Positions 8,001-16,192 of a stretch of 41,986 nt of DNA are shown here, piece after piece (position 1 is the first letter of the stretch; each line of letters opens with the position of its first letter). A program made the position numbers and the translations under genes. The notes below the pieces were generated by a model. The model was not told the DNA's origin, searched no databases, and saw only the letters and a list, made by a program, of their open reading frames with translations. Origin of the DNA: Longimicrobium sp. (lineage in GTDB: Bacteria > Gemmatimonadota > Gemmatimonadetes > Longimicrobiales > Longimicrobiaceae); contig DASUYB010000070.1 of NCBI GenBank assembly GCA_036377595.1, positions 1 through 41,986 on the forward strand. The letters run 5' to 3'.

Positions 8001-8660
8001 TCAACAGGTTCCAGGGGAGCAGCCCGTCAGGTCGGGTGGAGGACCAGGTTGGGTCTCGCACCGGGTGTCATCGACTTCGCGGTCGCGCGGCATGCCGAGC
8101 ATTCCGGGGCGATACGTCCGCTCCAGCCAGGTGATGAAGTCGCGCACGACGTCGGGATCATGCTTTTTCCGGCAGCCCTGCCTGTCGCGGATCAGACTGC
8201 CGAATTCCGCTGGAACGTCGGGCGCGTTTTCCCCGAAGTAGTAGAAGTGATCGGAGATGAACACTCGGGGATGCCGCGTGTCGGCCTCCAGGCGCCATGG
8301 CTCTGCGTGGAAGTGCGCGAACGCCTGCTCGTACCCCCCGCTCTCTCCGATGAAGTAGATGTTGTCGCCACAGCGGTTCCGCCAATCTCCACCCGGCTTC
8401 GGCTTCTTCGCCTTGAACCGTGGATCGCGAAAGTAGTCGTCGAAGTCGAGCACTTCCCGCACGCGCATCGCGTAGACGAGCCGCTGGCCGTGCGCCTTGT
8501 CGCTGTTGCCCATGATCCAGTCGCCCGCTTCCGCCCTGATTCCCTGATGGTTGGGCGTGCACGCCGCGAGCGTGCAGTAGCCGGCGAACGGATTCGGGGC
8601 GAAGCCTTTGTCTACCTTCACGACGTAGCTGTAGAGCGTCGGGACGGGATTCTGGCTCAT
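8001..8660 (-). CDS. Nmad2-type protein (nucleotide modification-associated domain 2)
   Basis: The 219-residue cytoplasmic protein opens TLYSYVVKVDKGFAPNPFAGYCTLAACTP, then AEAGDWIMG, LVYAMRVREVLDFDDYF, GDNIYF and FISDHFYYFGENA. This is the order and spelling typical of Nmad2 proteins, proposed by comparative genomics to act with or recognise modified nucleotides in phage and defence contexts. No base-modifying enzyme, nuclease or phage gene adjoins it, so it is an orphan copy. ATG 8660 is supported by GAGG 7 nt upstream. Codon use is somewhat less GC-biased than in neighbours, compatible with transfer. The Pro/Cys-rich tail is probably disordered. Confidence 0.75.
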   Translation of the reverse strand: MSQNPVPTLYSYVVKVDKGFAPNPFAGYCTLAACTPNHQGIRAEAGDWIMGNSDKAHGQRLVYAMRVREVLDFDDYFRDPRFKAKKPKPGGDWRNRCGDNIYFIGESGGYEQAFAHFHAEPWRLEADTRHPRVFISDHFYYFGENAPDVPAEFGSLIRDRQGCRKKHDPDVVRDFITWLERTYRPGMLGMPRDREVDDTRCETQPGPPPDLTGCSPGTC

Positions 8661-8690
8661 CGGTACCTCGAAAGGGGAGATGGAACGATA

Positions 8691-8724
8691 GAAGGCCCGG
8701 ACGGCGATCGCCATCCGGGCCTTC
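8691..8724. terminator. Long palindromic hairpin after ftsH
   Basis: GAAGGCCCGGACGGCG pairs with CGCCATCCGGGCCTTC (8691-8724), a 34-nt palindrome with one mismatched pair. It lies 25 nt past the ftsH-like stop on the minus strand. Sequence and the following TTCGTGT are shared with 7519-7554. Confidence 0.65.
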
Positions 8725-8748
8725 GTGTCTCGATGTTCGCGCCTCGCG

Positions 8749-10680
8749 TCAGGCGGCGACCGGCTCCGCGCCCACACCGGCGGGGAGGAGCGCGGCGGGG
8801 CGGGTGAGGCCCGCCTCCTCCATGATCTCCACCGCCTCGGCGCCGTCGATGGTCTCGCGCTCCAGCAGCGCCACGGCGAGCGCGGCCAGCGCCTCGCGGT
8901 TGGCGGAGAGCAGCTCCACCGTCTGCCGGTACAGCCGGTCGAGGAGCGCGCGGACCTCGCGGTCCATCTCGGCGTGCGCCTCGCCGCTCAGCGAGCCCGG
9001 CTCGCCCTCGTGGATCAGCAGCCCCGTCTGCGGGCCCATCCCCAGCTGGTACACCATCTTGCGGGCCACGCCGTTCACCTGCTGCAGGTCGCTCTGCGCG
9101 CCGCTGGTCACCGCGTGCGCGCCGAACACCAGCTCCTCGGCGGCGCGGCCGGCGAGGCCCTTCATGATCATCCCCTCCAGGTAGTTGCGGCGGTACAGGA
9201 AGCGGTCGTCTTCGGGCGAGAAGAACGCCACCCCCAGCGCCTGCCCGCGCGCCTGGATGGTCACCTTGTGCAGCCCGTCCTCGGGAACGCAGACCACGCC
9301 GGCCAGCGCGTGCCCGGCCTCGTGGTAGGCCACCGTGCAGCGCTCGCGGTCGAGCGCGCGGAAGCCCGTGCGCTCCTTCCCCAGCAGCATGCGGTCGCGC
9401 GCCTGCTCCACGTGCGTCCAGCGCACCACCGTCTCGCCCTCGCGTGCGGCGGCGATGGCGGCCTCGTTCAGCAGGTTGGCCAGCTCGGCGCCGCTGGACC
9501 CCGGCGTCAGCCGGGCGATCCGCGCCAGGTCCACGTCGTCGGCCAGCGGCACGCCGCGGCGGGTGGCGTGGAGGCGCAGGATCTCCTCGCGCCCCGACGA
9601 GGTCGGCGGGCTGACGGAGATGGTGCGGTCGAAGCGGCCCGGGCGCTTGAGCGCCTCGTCCAGGTCGTCGGGCCGGTTCGTCGCGGCGATCACCACCACG
9701 CCCGCGAGTGGGTCGAAGCCGTCCATCTCCACCAGCAGCTGGTTGAGCGTGCGGTCGTCCTCGTTGTGGCTGCGGTTGCGGCCGCGCTTGCCGCCCAGCG
9801 CGTCGATCTCGTCGATGAAGATCACGCCGCCCTTCTTGCGCGCCTTCTTGAACAGCGTCTTGATGCGGTGCGCGCCCATCCCCACCAGGAACCCGGTCAC
9901 CTCCGAGCCCGAGATGGAGAAGAAGGGCACCCCCGCCTCGCCGGCCACGGCGCGCGCCAGCAGCGTCTTTCCCGTCCCCGGCGGGCCCACCAGCAGCGCG
10001 CCCTTGGGGATGCGGGCGCCGAGCGCGCGGAACGCCTCGGGGCGGCGGAGGAAGTCCACCATCTCGCGCAGGTCCTCGGCGGCGCCCTGCGTGCCGGCCA
10101 CGTCGTCGAAGGTGACGTCGCTCTTGCCGCTGCCGCCCAGCTCGCCCGTCTGCCCGCCGCGCATCTGGCGGAAGAGGAAGAAGAACACGCCGACGAGCAC
10201 CAGCACCTCCAGCGCCAGCCCGATCAGCTTCTGCACGCGCGAGCCGTCGGGCGCGGGCGCCAGGGTGATGGCCACTCCGTGCGCCTGCGCCCGCTGCGCC
10301 AGCGCGTCCACCGTCTCCACCGGATAGGCGACGGTGAACTCCGGCTCGGTGACCTTCACGCCGGGCGCGCGCTTCCACGTCCCCCGCACGTCGGCGCCGG
10401 GGCGCACGACGATCGACTCCACGCGACCGGCGTCGATCGACGTCAGCAGCGCGGAGTAGGTGACGGTGGGCAGGTCGGGCTTGCGGAAGCCCAGGTAGAC
10501 GCGCCACGCGCCGTACGCCAGCACGCCGAGCAGCGCGATGGCGGCCAGCCAGCGCGCCATCAGCGGCGTGACGTTCAGCTCCAGGCGGCGGCGGGGCTGC
10601 TCGCCGGTGGCGGCGGTGGGGTCCTTCGCGGCCGGGGGATCCTGCCGGGGTTGCTGGGGGTCGGGAAGATTGGACGACAT
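8749..10680 (-). CDS. ftsH: FtsH-type membrane AAA+ zinc metalloprotease
   Basis: 643 residues: a Pro-rich cytoplasmic N terminus, TM1 about 43-63, periplasmic domain 64-150, TM2 about 152-170, AAA+ domain and M41 protease. Visible motifs are Walker A GPPGTGKT (232-239), Walker B VIFIDEID (286-293), the second-region-of-homology Arg fingers RPGRFDR, HEAGH (453-457) and the distal ligand Asp531 in SGAQSDLQQV. It degrades membrane and unstable cytosolic proteins. It diverges from canonical FtsH: the pore segment reads TGFLVGMGAHRIKTLF instead of the usual FVGVGASRVRDLF, and the N terminus is extended. It may therefore be a second copy; I cannot tell from this window. It is transcribed alone, with a long upstream gap. 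Confidence 0.93.
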   Translation of the reverse strand: MSSNLPDPQQPRQDPPAAKDPTAATGEQPRRRLELNVTPLMARWLAAIALLGVLAYGAWRVYLGFRKPDLPTVTYSALLTSIDAGRVESIVVRPGADVRGTWKRAPGVKVTEPEFTVAYPVETVDALAQRAQAHGVAITLAPAPDGSRVQKLIGLALEVLVLVGVFFFLFRQMRGGQTGELGGSGKSDVTFDDVAGTQGAAEDLREMVDFLRRPEAFRALGARIPKGALLVGPPGTGKTLLARAVAGEAGVPFFSISGSEVTGFLVGMGAHRIKTLFKKARKKGGVIFIDEIDALGGKRGRNRSHNEDDRTLNQLLVEMDGFDPLAGVVVIAATNRPDDLDEALKRPGRFDRTISVSPPTSSGREEILRLHATRRGVPLADDVDLARIARLTPGSSGAELANLLNEAAIAAAREGETVVRWTHVEQARDRMLLGKERTGFRALDRERCTVAYHEAGHALAGVVCVPEDGLHKVTIQARGQALGVAFFSPEDDRFLYRRNYLEGMIMKGLAGRAAEELVFGAHAVTSGAQSDLQQVNGVARKMVYQLGMGPQTGLLIHEGEPGSLSGEAHAEMDREVRALLDRLYRQTVELLSANREALAALAVALLERETIDGAEAVEIMEEAGLTRPAALLPAGVGAEPVAA

Positions 10681-11137
10681 CAGGACAACGGCACTGCCTG
10701 GGAGATGAAGAAACCGGCGGCGGCCGCCCGGCGGCCCCGCCAGAATCCGTGTGAACGGTCGTCGCGGTCCGGCTGCGCCGCGGGGTGGAAGAGTCCGCGA
10801 AGTGGCGCTGCGACCGTGACTTGGAAAGATAACCAAGTCGGCGGACGAACGGGAGGGAGGAGCCCGCCCGAGCGCGCGCCGCCATGTGCGGCTCCCCGTT
10901 CCAATGGCAACGTACGGACCACGCCGGAACCGACGGCGCCACACGCAGGAAAGTCGTGTTCACACAGGGAGATCTGCAGACATGCGGGCGATTTGCGATG
11001 GCGGCGGCAGTGGGGCGCACCGGCCCCATCGGGACATGCCTGCCACGAGCGGGACTGGCTGGAGGGGCGGGACCGTACTGGTCTTCGTGATCTGAACGCG
11101 TCCCGTAGCCCCCGCAGGCGCGGAAGAGACCGATCGC

Positions 11138-11161
11138 CCCCATCCCCATCCCCATCCCCAT
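11138..11161. repeat. CCCCAT hexamer microsatellite, four units
   Basis: Four tandem CCCCAT units, followed by degenerate CTCCGAT and CCCTGT units up to about 11182. It lies about 110 nt upstream of the thiolase start. A similar degenerate C-rich stretch precedes the gene at 31118. Confidence 0.7.
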
Positions 11162-11189
11162 CTCCGATCCCTGTCCCCTGTCCACTCGC

Positions 11190-11218
11190 TTGCGACGCCG
11201 GAAGGGCCCGACGATATT
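11190..11218 (+). promoter_or_regulatory. Candidate sigma70-like promoter of the thiolase gene
   Basis: TTGCGA (11190-11195), 17-nt spacer, GATATT (11213-11218), 50 nt before the ATG. Spacing is ideal and the boxes are fair matches. Prediction by eye only. Confidence 0.35.
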
Positions 11219-11268
11219 GTCGCGCCTTCGTTTCCGGCCCGATCAACGCTGAACCCGACTCACTGCAA

Positions 11269-12489
11269 ATGGCTACGCAGGGCAAGGATACAGACGTCGT
11301 CTTCCTCTCCGCCAAGCGCACGGGGATGGGCACCTTCGGCGGCGCGCTGAAGGACTTCTCGGCCACCGACCTGGGCGTGTTCGCCGCGAAGGGCGCGCTG
11401 TGCGCCGCCGGCATCCCCGAGGCCGAGGTGGGGCACGTGGTGATGGGCAACGCGCTGCAGACCAGCGCCGACGCCATCTACCTCGCCCGCCACGTGGGGC
11501 TGCGCGCGGGGCTGCCGATCGACACCCCCGCCATGACGCTCAACCGCCTGTGCGGCAGCGGCTTCCAGGCCATCGTCAGCGGGGCGATGGAGATCATGCT
11601 GGGCGAGTGCGAGGTGGCGCTGTGCGGCGGCAGCGAGAGCATGTCGCAGGCGCCGCACGTGGTCCGCGGCGCGCGCTGGGGCGAGCAGCGGCTGGGCCCC
11701 GCCGGCCCCTTCTACCAGGACCTGCTCTGGGAGGCGCTCACCGACCCCTTCGCCGGGTGCAGCATGGCGATGACGGCCGAGAACCTGGCCGACAAGCACG
11801 GCATCCGGCGCGAGGACGTCGACGCCTTCGCCATCCTCTCGCAGCAGCGCGCGAAGGCGGCGTGGGACGCGGGGCACTTCACCGAGGAGCTCACGCCCGT
11901 CACCATCAAGACGCGCAAGGGCGAGACGCAGTTCATGGCCGACGAGCACATGCGCCCCGACACCACGCCCGAGGCGCTGGGGAAGCTCAAGCCGTACTTC
12001 AAGGAGGGCGGCACCGTCACCGCCGGCAACGCGTCGGGGATCGGCGACGGCGCGGCCGCGGTGGTGATCGCGAACGGCGAGTACGCGCGGCGCAACGGCC
12101 TTTCGCCCATCGGCCGCCTGGTCTCCTGGGGGATCGCCGGGGTGGAGCCCAAGCACATGGGGATCGGCCCCGTCCCCGCCAGCCGCCTGGCGCTGAAGAA
12201 GGCGGGGATGGAGCTGGACGCGATGGATCTCGTCGAGGTGAACGAGGCGTTCGGGAGCCAGTACTGCGCGGTGGAGAAGGAGCTGGGGCTGGACCGCGAG
12301 CGCACCAACGTGTCCGGCGGCGCCATCGCCGTGAGCCACCCGCTGGGCGCCAGCGGCGCGCGCATCACCGTGCACCTGCTGCACGAGCTGCGGCGCCAGG
12401 GGAAGCGCTTCGGCCTGGGCACCGCCTGCATCGGCGGCGGCCAGGGGATCGCGGTGGTGGTCGAGGCCTTCCCCGCGCAGAATTCGTGA
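11269..12489 (+). CDS. Thiolase-family acetyl-CoA acyltransferase
   Basis: 406 residues, a normal thiolase length. The enzyme makes or cleaves 3-ketoacyl-CoA by Claisen chemistry. The nucleophile Cys95 is in NRLCGSGFQA, His357 in GGAIAVSHPLGASGAR, and the second catalytic Cys387 in GTACIGGGQG. The NEAF motif (VEVNEAFGSQYCAVE) is present. This set fits acetyl-CoA C-acetyltransferase (biosynthetic) or a beta-oxidation thiolase; motifs do not separate them. It starts at 11269. The plus-strand frame is open far upstream, but that part is antisense to ftsH. An hbd gene lies 1.6 kb downstream on the same strand, suggesting a shared acetoacetyl-CoA/hydroxybutyryl-CoA pathway. Confidence 0.94.
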   Translation: MATQGKDTDVVFLSAKRTGMGTFGGALKDFSATDLGVFAAKGALCAAGIPEAEVGHVVMGNALQTSADAIYLARHVGLRAGLPIDTPAMTLNRLCGSGFQAIVSGAMEIMLGECEVALCGGSESMSQAPHVVRGARWGEQRLGPAGPFYQDLLWEALTDPFAGCSMAMTAENLADKHGIRREDVDAFAILSQQRAKAAWDAGHFTEELTPVTIKTRKGETQFMADEHMRPDTTPEALGKLKPYFKEGGTVTAGNASGIGDGAAAVVIANGEYARRNGLSPIGRLVSWGIAGVEPKHMGIGPVPASRLALKKAGMELDAMDLVEVNEAFGSQYCAVEKELGLDRERTNVSGGAIAVSHPLGASGARITVHLLHELRRQGKRFGLGTACIGGGQGIAVVVEAFPAQNS

Positions 12490-12550
12490 TGCGCCCGCGC
12501 CGCCGCCGTCCCCGTTGGGCGCGCGGCGGCGCGCGCATCGTCACCCGGCC

Positions 12551-13366
12551 ATGAGCGACCAGCCTCCCGTCCCCGGCGGATCGAATCTCCCCGCCCGCAA
12601 GCTGTCCTCCAGCGAGCTGGAGGCGGTGATCAAGCGCGCGGTGGAGCTGCAGACCGCGCGCGAGTCGGAGATGACCGACGGCCTGTCCGACGCCGAGGTC
12701 GTGCGCATCGGGCAGGAGCTGGGGATCGAGCAGCACCTGGTGCGGCGCGCCATCGCCGAGGTGCGCGGCCGCCCGCCCGAGGAGCACGGGCTGGTGGCGG
12801 GGGTGATGGGCCCGGGGATCGTCCGCGCCGCGCGCACCATCCGCCGCCCCGCGGTGGACCTCGGCATCTTCCTGGAGGCGTATCTCCTCGAAGCCGAGTT
12901 CATGGTGGTCGAGCGCCGCCTGTCCGACCGCACGCGCTACGTGCGCGCGCAGGGGATCGGCGCCGCGCTCGGCCGCACGCTGGGAAAGGTGGGAAGCCGC
13001 GTGGCCCCGCTGGAGCTGGAGAAGGTGGACGTGGGCGTGGCGCTGGCCGATGAGGATTCATCCGTCGTGACGCTGCAGGTGGACCTCACCGGCATCCGCA
13101 CCGGCACCACGCTGGGCGGGTGGCTGGGCGGGCTGGGCGGCGGGGGGACGGTGGCCGCGGTGGTGCTGGCCAGCACCGCGCCGCACCTGCTGGCGCTGGC
13201 CGGCATCGGCGTGGCGGCCGCGGGGATCCTGGGCTCGCGCGGGGCGTACCGGCTGATGGTGGAGAAGACGAAGAACAAGCTCGAGGCCTTCCTGGACCGG
13301 CTGGAGCACGGCGAGCTGAAGCTTCCGCCGAAGAAGCAGGAATGGCAGAAGCGCTTCGGGCTGTGA
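12551..13366 (+). CDS. Membrane protein of unknown function with glycine-rich TM hairpin
   Basis: 271 residues. The first 100 are soluble, with a helical segment LSSSELEAVIKRAVELQTAR followed by a helix-turn-helix-like stretch DAEVVRIGQELGIEQHLVRRAI. A Gly-rich segment (GGWLGGLGGGGTVAAVVLAS) leads into hydrophobic segments at about 205-240. The tail is charged (KLEAFLDRLEHGELKLPPKKQ). I recognise no named family. It follows the thiolase by 61 nt and overlaps the next lipoprotein, so the pair is translationally coupled. ATG 12551 lies just after a GC-rich leader, and the upstream in-frame ATG (12515) would add an Arg/His-rich stretch. Confidence 0.75.
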   Translation: MSDQPPVPGGSNLPARKLSSSELEAVIKRAVELQTARESEMTDGLSDAEVVRIGQELGIEQHLVRRAIAEVRGRPPEEHGLVAGVMGPGIVRAARTIRRPAVDLGIFLEAYLLEAEFMVVERRLSDRTRYVRAQGIGAALGRTLGKVGSRVAPLELEKVDVGVALADEDSSVVTLQVDLTGIRTGTTLGGWLGGLGGGGTVAAVVLASTAPHLLALAGIGVAAAGILGSRGAYRLMVEKTKNKLEAFLDRLEHGELKLPPKKQEWQKRFGL

Positions 13367-13695
13367 CGCGCCCCGCCGCCCTCGCCGCGGCGATCGTGCT
13401 GCTGGCCGCTTGCGCCCGCGACCCGCGGCAGGCGCTGCGCGGCGAGTGGCGCAGCGACACGGGGCGGATGGTGTTCTACCGCGACGGGCAGATGCTGATC
13501 GAGGAGGCGGGCGACAGCGCGGCGTCGGCGTCGATGGCGCGCTACGACTTCCCCGACAAGCGGCGGCTGCGCATCCGCACGCTGGCCGCGACGCCGGTCG
13601 AGTACACGCTGAAGGTGACGGGCGACAGCCTGGTGATGTGCCGCGTCGACCAGTCCGCGACCTGCTACCGCCTCCGCCGCGCGCAGGGGGAGTGA
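13342..13695 (+). CDS. Small lipoprotein of unknown function
   Basis: 117 residues from ATG 13342, overlapping the previous gene by 25 nt. An alternative GTG at 13363 overlaps the previous stop as GTGA and gives a more typical lipoprotein signal (VTRPAALAAAIVLLAAC). In both cases the lipid Cys is that of LLAAC. The mature part (ALRGEWRSDTGRMVFYRDGQ ... YRLRRAQ) is a short beta-rich domain with two further Cys near the end (VMCRVDQSATCYR), likely a disulfide. It resembles lipocalin-like domains that measure a deviation from a baseline structure (GEWRSD start), but this is weak. It should be anchored in the envelope. Confidence 0.7.
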   Translation: MAEALRAVTRPAALAAAIVLLAACARDPRQALRGEWRSDTGRMVFYRDGQMLIEEAGDSAASASMARYDFPDKRRLRIRTLAATPVEYTLKVTGDSLVMCRVDQSATCYRLRRAQGE

Positions 13696-13715
13696 GGATG
13701 CCCGGCGATCGTCCG

Positions 13716-13772
13716 ACGGGCGGCTGAAGCCGCGGCTACAACTACGGGAAGCCTCGCAAACTGCGCGAGGCT
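13716..13772. repeat. Dispersed repeat with GAAGCCTCGC hairpin
   Basis: GACGGGCGGCTGAAGCCGCG, then GCTACAAC, then GGGAAGCCTCGCAAACTGCG and CGAGGCT, which forms a stem. Related modules are at 29783-29842 (GACGGGCGGGTAAACCCGCG ... GGGAAGCCTGCTGCGCAGGCT) and, in reverse, 7420-7452. Confidence 0.5.
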
Positions 13773-13845
13773 GGTGGGGCTCGGTGGTCCGCTCTGGTGC
13801 GTAAAACGGCGCTTGGCAAACACGGCGTACAACCCTGCGCCGACG

Positions 13846-13911
13846 TCATCCTGAGGCCGGCCCGACCGTCGTTGCGTCACCCACGGATGGCGGCAGGCCG
13901 AAGGATCTATA
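13846..13911 (+). repeat. Dispersed repeat GTCATCCTGAGGCCGG...CGAAGGATCTAT
   Basis: The ends match, in reverse complement, the stretch 35182-35256 (ATAGATCCTTCGGCCTGC ... GGCCGGCCTGACGTC). The centre differs. The ends are partly complementary, so it could fold. No coding potential. Confidence 0.45.
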
Positions 13912-14109
13912 ACCGACGCCACACGCCCGTTGGAGCGTCGCGCAGATGCTGACGCTGGGTGCCCCGATGAAAGAGAACGGGCCAAGCGCCGGCGCGATGC
14001 GGCGGGCGTGCAGGGGAGAGAGGGGGCCGGGCCGTCGGAGTCGTTTTCGGTGAGTGGCGAAAACTGGTGGAGCGAAACCTCTGAACTACGAACCTTTCAG
14101 GAGATAGAG

Positions 14110-14994
14110 ATGGCGGAGATCAAGCGCGTGGGCGTGCTGGGGTGCGGGCTGATGGGGAGCGGGATCGCGCAGGTGGCGGCCGCCGCCGGCTACGACACCA
14201 TCGTCCGCGAGGTCAGCGACGACCTGGTGCAGAAGGGGATCGGCGGGATCGGGCGGCAGCTGGGCAAGCAGGTGGAGAAGGGGAAGCTGGCCGCCGAGGA
14301 CCGCGACGCGCTGCTCGGCCGCCTCCGCGGGACCTCGAACCTCGAGGACCTGAAGGACTGCGACATCGTCATCGAGGCCATCGTCGAGAACCTGGACCTC
14401 AAGAACGAGATCTGGCGCACGCTCGACGGGCTCTGCCCCGCGCACACCATCTTCGCCTCGAACACCTCGTCGCTGACCATCGCCGACATGGCGGCGGCCA
14501 CGAAGCGGCCGGAGCGCATGGTGGGGCTGCACTTCTTCAACCCCGTGCCGGTGATGAAGCTGGTGGAGGTGGTCAAGACCATCGCCACCGACCCGCAGGT
14601 GTTCCAGACAGCGTTCGACTTCGCCAGGTCGCTGGGGAAGGAGCCCATCGTCTGCAAGGACAACTCGGGCTTCGTGGTGAACCTGCTGCTGGTGCCGTAC
14701 ATGATGGACGCCATCCGCGCGCTCTCCGAGGGCGTGGCGACGATCGAGGACATCGACAAGGGGATGCGCCTGGGCACCGGCTACCCGATGGGCCCGTTCA
14801 CGCTCAGCGACTTCGTGGGCCTCGACACGCTCGACAAGATCGGCGACATCATGTTCAACGAGTACAAGGAGAAGCGCTACGCGTCGCCGCCGCTGCTCAA
14901 GCGCATGGTCAGCCTGGGCTACTTCGGCCGGAAGACGGGGAAGGGCTTCTACGACTACTCCGGCGAGGAGCCGAAGCCGATGCCGCTGGTGTGA
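14110..14994 (+). CDS. hbd: 3-hydroxybutyryl-CoA dehydrogenase
   Basis: 294 residues, a typical length. It interconverts acetoacetyl-CoA and 3-hydroxybutyryl-CoA using NAD(P). The N-terminal Rossmann motif is GVLGCGLMGSGIAQ, the catalytic His141 lies in GLHFFNPVPVMKLVE with Glu153, and Asn191 is in FVVNLLLVPY. The C-terminal helical domain has GMRLGTGYPMGPFTLSDFVG and ends [22 protein letters not shown] at 14099-14103 supports the start. Its last 36 codons are repeated downstream at 16206-16316 with four nucleotide differences, beyond an AT-richer insert, so the present 3' end may be a replaced one. It probably works with the thiolase 1.6 kb upstream. Confidence 0.95.
   Translation: MAEIKRVGVLGCGLMGSGIAQVAAAAGYDTIVREVSDDLVQKGIGGIGRQLGKQVEKGKLAAEDRDALLGRLRGTSNLEDLKDCDIVIEAIVENLDLKNEIWRTLDGLCPAHTIFASNTSSLTIADMAAATKRPERMVGLHFFNPVPVMKLVEVVKTIATDPQVFQTAFDFARSLGKEPIVCKDNSGFVVNLLLVPYMMDAIRALSEGVATIEDIDKGMRLGTGYPMGPFTLSDFVGLDTLDKIGDIMFNEYKEKRYASPPLLKRMVSLGYFGRKTGKGFYDYSGEEPKPMPLV
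14884..14992 (+). repeat. Direct repeat, left copy (hbd 3' end)
   Basis: 109 bp matching 16206-16314 at 105 positions. All four differences lie in two neighbouring codons (AGC CTG against TCG CTC) and are synonymous. The two copies flank the low-GC insert. Confidence 0.9.
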
Positions 14995-15023
14995 CGTCGG
15001 CCACGACGGTTGGGATGACGACG

Positions 15024-15054
15024 AGGGGCGCTGCGCGATGCGGCGCCCCTTTTT
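15024..15054 (+). terminator. Rho-independent terminator of hbd
   Basis: AGGGGCGC at 15024-15031 pairs with GCGCCCCT at 15043-15050, with an inner pairable GCG...CGC part and TTTTT directly after. It lies 30 nt past the stop. Confidence 0.8.
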
Positions 15055-15313
15055 GCGTCCGATCTCAAGCTTACTGCGTGCCGGATAAAGGCTCAAGAAA
15101 GAATTAATTGCTCCTGAGATGACTCCACTTTAAGGTATAGTACAGGAACCTTCCGCATAGGCCGACCAGCCTTCCGATGCTCTCCCAGGTCGCTGGCCAG
15201 TCGCAAGATTGCTGGTTGTCTGATTACCTCGTTCCGTTCACTTTCCGCAGGGAGGAAAACTCGGCTGGCTCCGAATCAGCTATTCTTACTGGGCCTCCTA
15301 CTGCAGGTGAAAA

Positions 15314-16192
15314 ATGGCTGACACAACCCCGGTACCTCTTTCGCCAGACGCCGAAGACCTCATCGCATTCCGTTTGGCCAAAAAAGCCTTGCGTTACATG
15401 GCGCTGATGTTCGCGCCGCTCCTGGGAATCGCCGTCTGGCTTGGGTACGATAGTTACAAGGGAGTGAAGGAAAGGTATGATCAAAGCATTGTGGATTTCA
15501 CGAAAGCTACGCAGGAAACCAGATTGCGAGCCGATACGTTGAATCGCCTTGCTGACTCCCTGCAGCGGATTTTGGCTGTGCAAACCGCGCAACTGGAGAA
15601 CAACGGTCGCGAGGCCGAGGTGGCGCGCAGCCAACTACGGGATTATTACAGCCAACTGACCCAACAGGCAGCTGACTTGCGTTCCGATGTGCGCTCGGAG
15701 GTGAGTTCGGCTGTTACGCGGGCAGACACTACGTCTGCGCGACTCGTGCGAGCCAATACAGTTTTTCAATCAAATGTACAGTCTCAATTCCAACGTTTGA
15801 TGGATACGGCCACGAATGCAACCCAGAATGCACAGCGCGCTGTTAAGATTGCTGAAGAGTCCAGAGTGCAGACGGTAGGTGCGCGGCAGCGACGGCCACT
15901 TTATGGCACTCCATTTGACGTTTACTTCTCGGGAGTCTCGCGCGATGCTCTCCGCGATTTCGTCATCTTCCAGCATGATGGTGCAGCTATCGAGATGCAC
16001 TCGCGACTCACGGGCATGGATGTCATCGAAATACCCAGAGGAAGACCGCAATTTCTCATCCAGATTGTCAACGTACTCGATATTCCTGGAGGGCTTTTGC
16101 GCCTCAATGGGAGTAGCCGTGCTGATGCTGCTACATTCCGCGTCACGCGAGTGCCTAATTCCCTCAATAAGGCTCTCACAACGACACAATGA
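15314..16192 (+). CDS. Single-pass membrane coiled-coil protein of unknown function (insert cargo)
   Basis: 292 residues. The cytoplasmic N terminus of about 28 residues is followed by a membrane segment at about 29-45 ([17 protein letters not shown]) and a long alpha-helical, likely coiled-coil region to about 185. That region is rich in Gln, Arg and Asp heptads ([20 protein letters not shown] and similar). A C-terminal beta-rich domain from about 200 ([19 protein letters not shown] ... [20 protein letters not shown]) completes it. I recognise no family. CAGGTG 5-10 nt before the ATG supports the start. It is the only gene of the AT-rich insert. Function is unknown; a sensor or envelope role is a guess from architecture. 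Confidence 0.75.
   Translation: MADTTPVPLSPDAEDLIAFRLAKKALRYMALMFAPLLGIAVWLGYDSYKGVKERYDQSIVDFTKATQETRLRADTLNRLADSLQRILAVQTAQLENNGREAEVARSQLRDYYSQLTQQAADLRSDVRSEVSSAVTRADTTSARLVRANTVFQSNVQSQFQRLMDTATNATQNAQRAVKIAEESRVQTVGARQRRPLYGTPFDVYFSGVSRDALRDFVIFQHDGAAIEMHSRLTGMDVIEIPRGRPQFLIQIVNVLDIPGGLLRLNGSSRADAATFRVTRVPNSLNKALTTTQ

Larger units (their letters stand above)
10681..11268. other. 588-bp divergent intergenic region
   Basis: Between divergent ftsH and thiolase genes. It contains a C-rich hexamer array (CCCCAT x4 at 11138-11161) and a sigma70-like element pair before the thiolase. Short open frames inside have no family features or ribosome sites, and I do not call genes in it. Promoters of both flanking genes should lie here. 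Confidence 0.5.
13696..14109. other. 414-bp intergenic region made mostly of dispersed repeats
   Basis: It holds a GAAGCCGCGGCTACAAC-type repeat with a GAAGCCTCGC...GCGAGGCT hairpin (13716-13772) and a GTCATCCTGAGG...CGAAGGATCTAT repeat (13846-13911). The hbd promoter and leader follow. Small open frames here read through repeats and are not called. Confidence 0.5.

Noticed and set aside
7583-8660. Precursor 1 plus Nmad2 protein as a RiPP cluster
   Set aside because: Nmad2 is not known as a peptide-modifying enzyme, and the other five precursors lack such a neighbour.
10884-11095. Short open frames in the ftsH-thiolase gap
   Set aside because: No ribosome site, no family match and overlapping frames of similar length. 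Treated as noncoding.
8725-12489. A 1254-codon open frame on the plus strand
   Set aside because: Its first 848 codons are antisense to the ftsH-like gene and give His/Arg/Ala-rich text with no domain. Only the thiolase part from 11269 is a gene.
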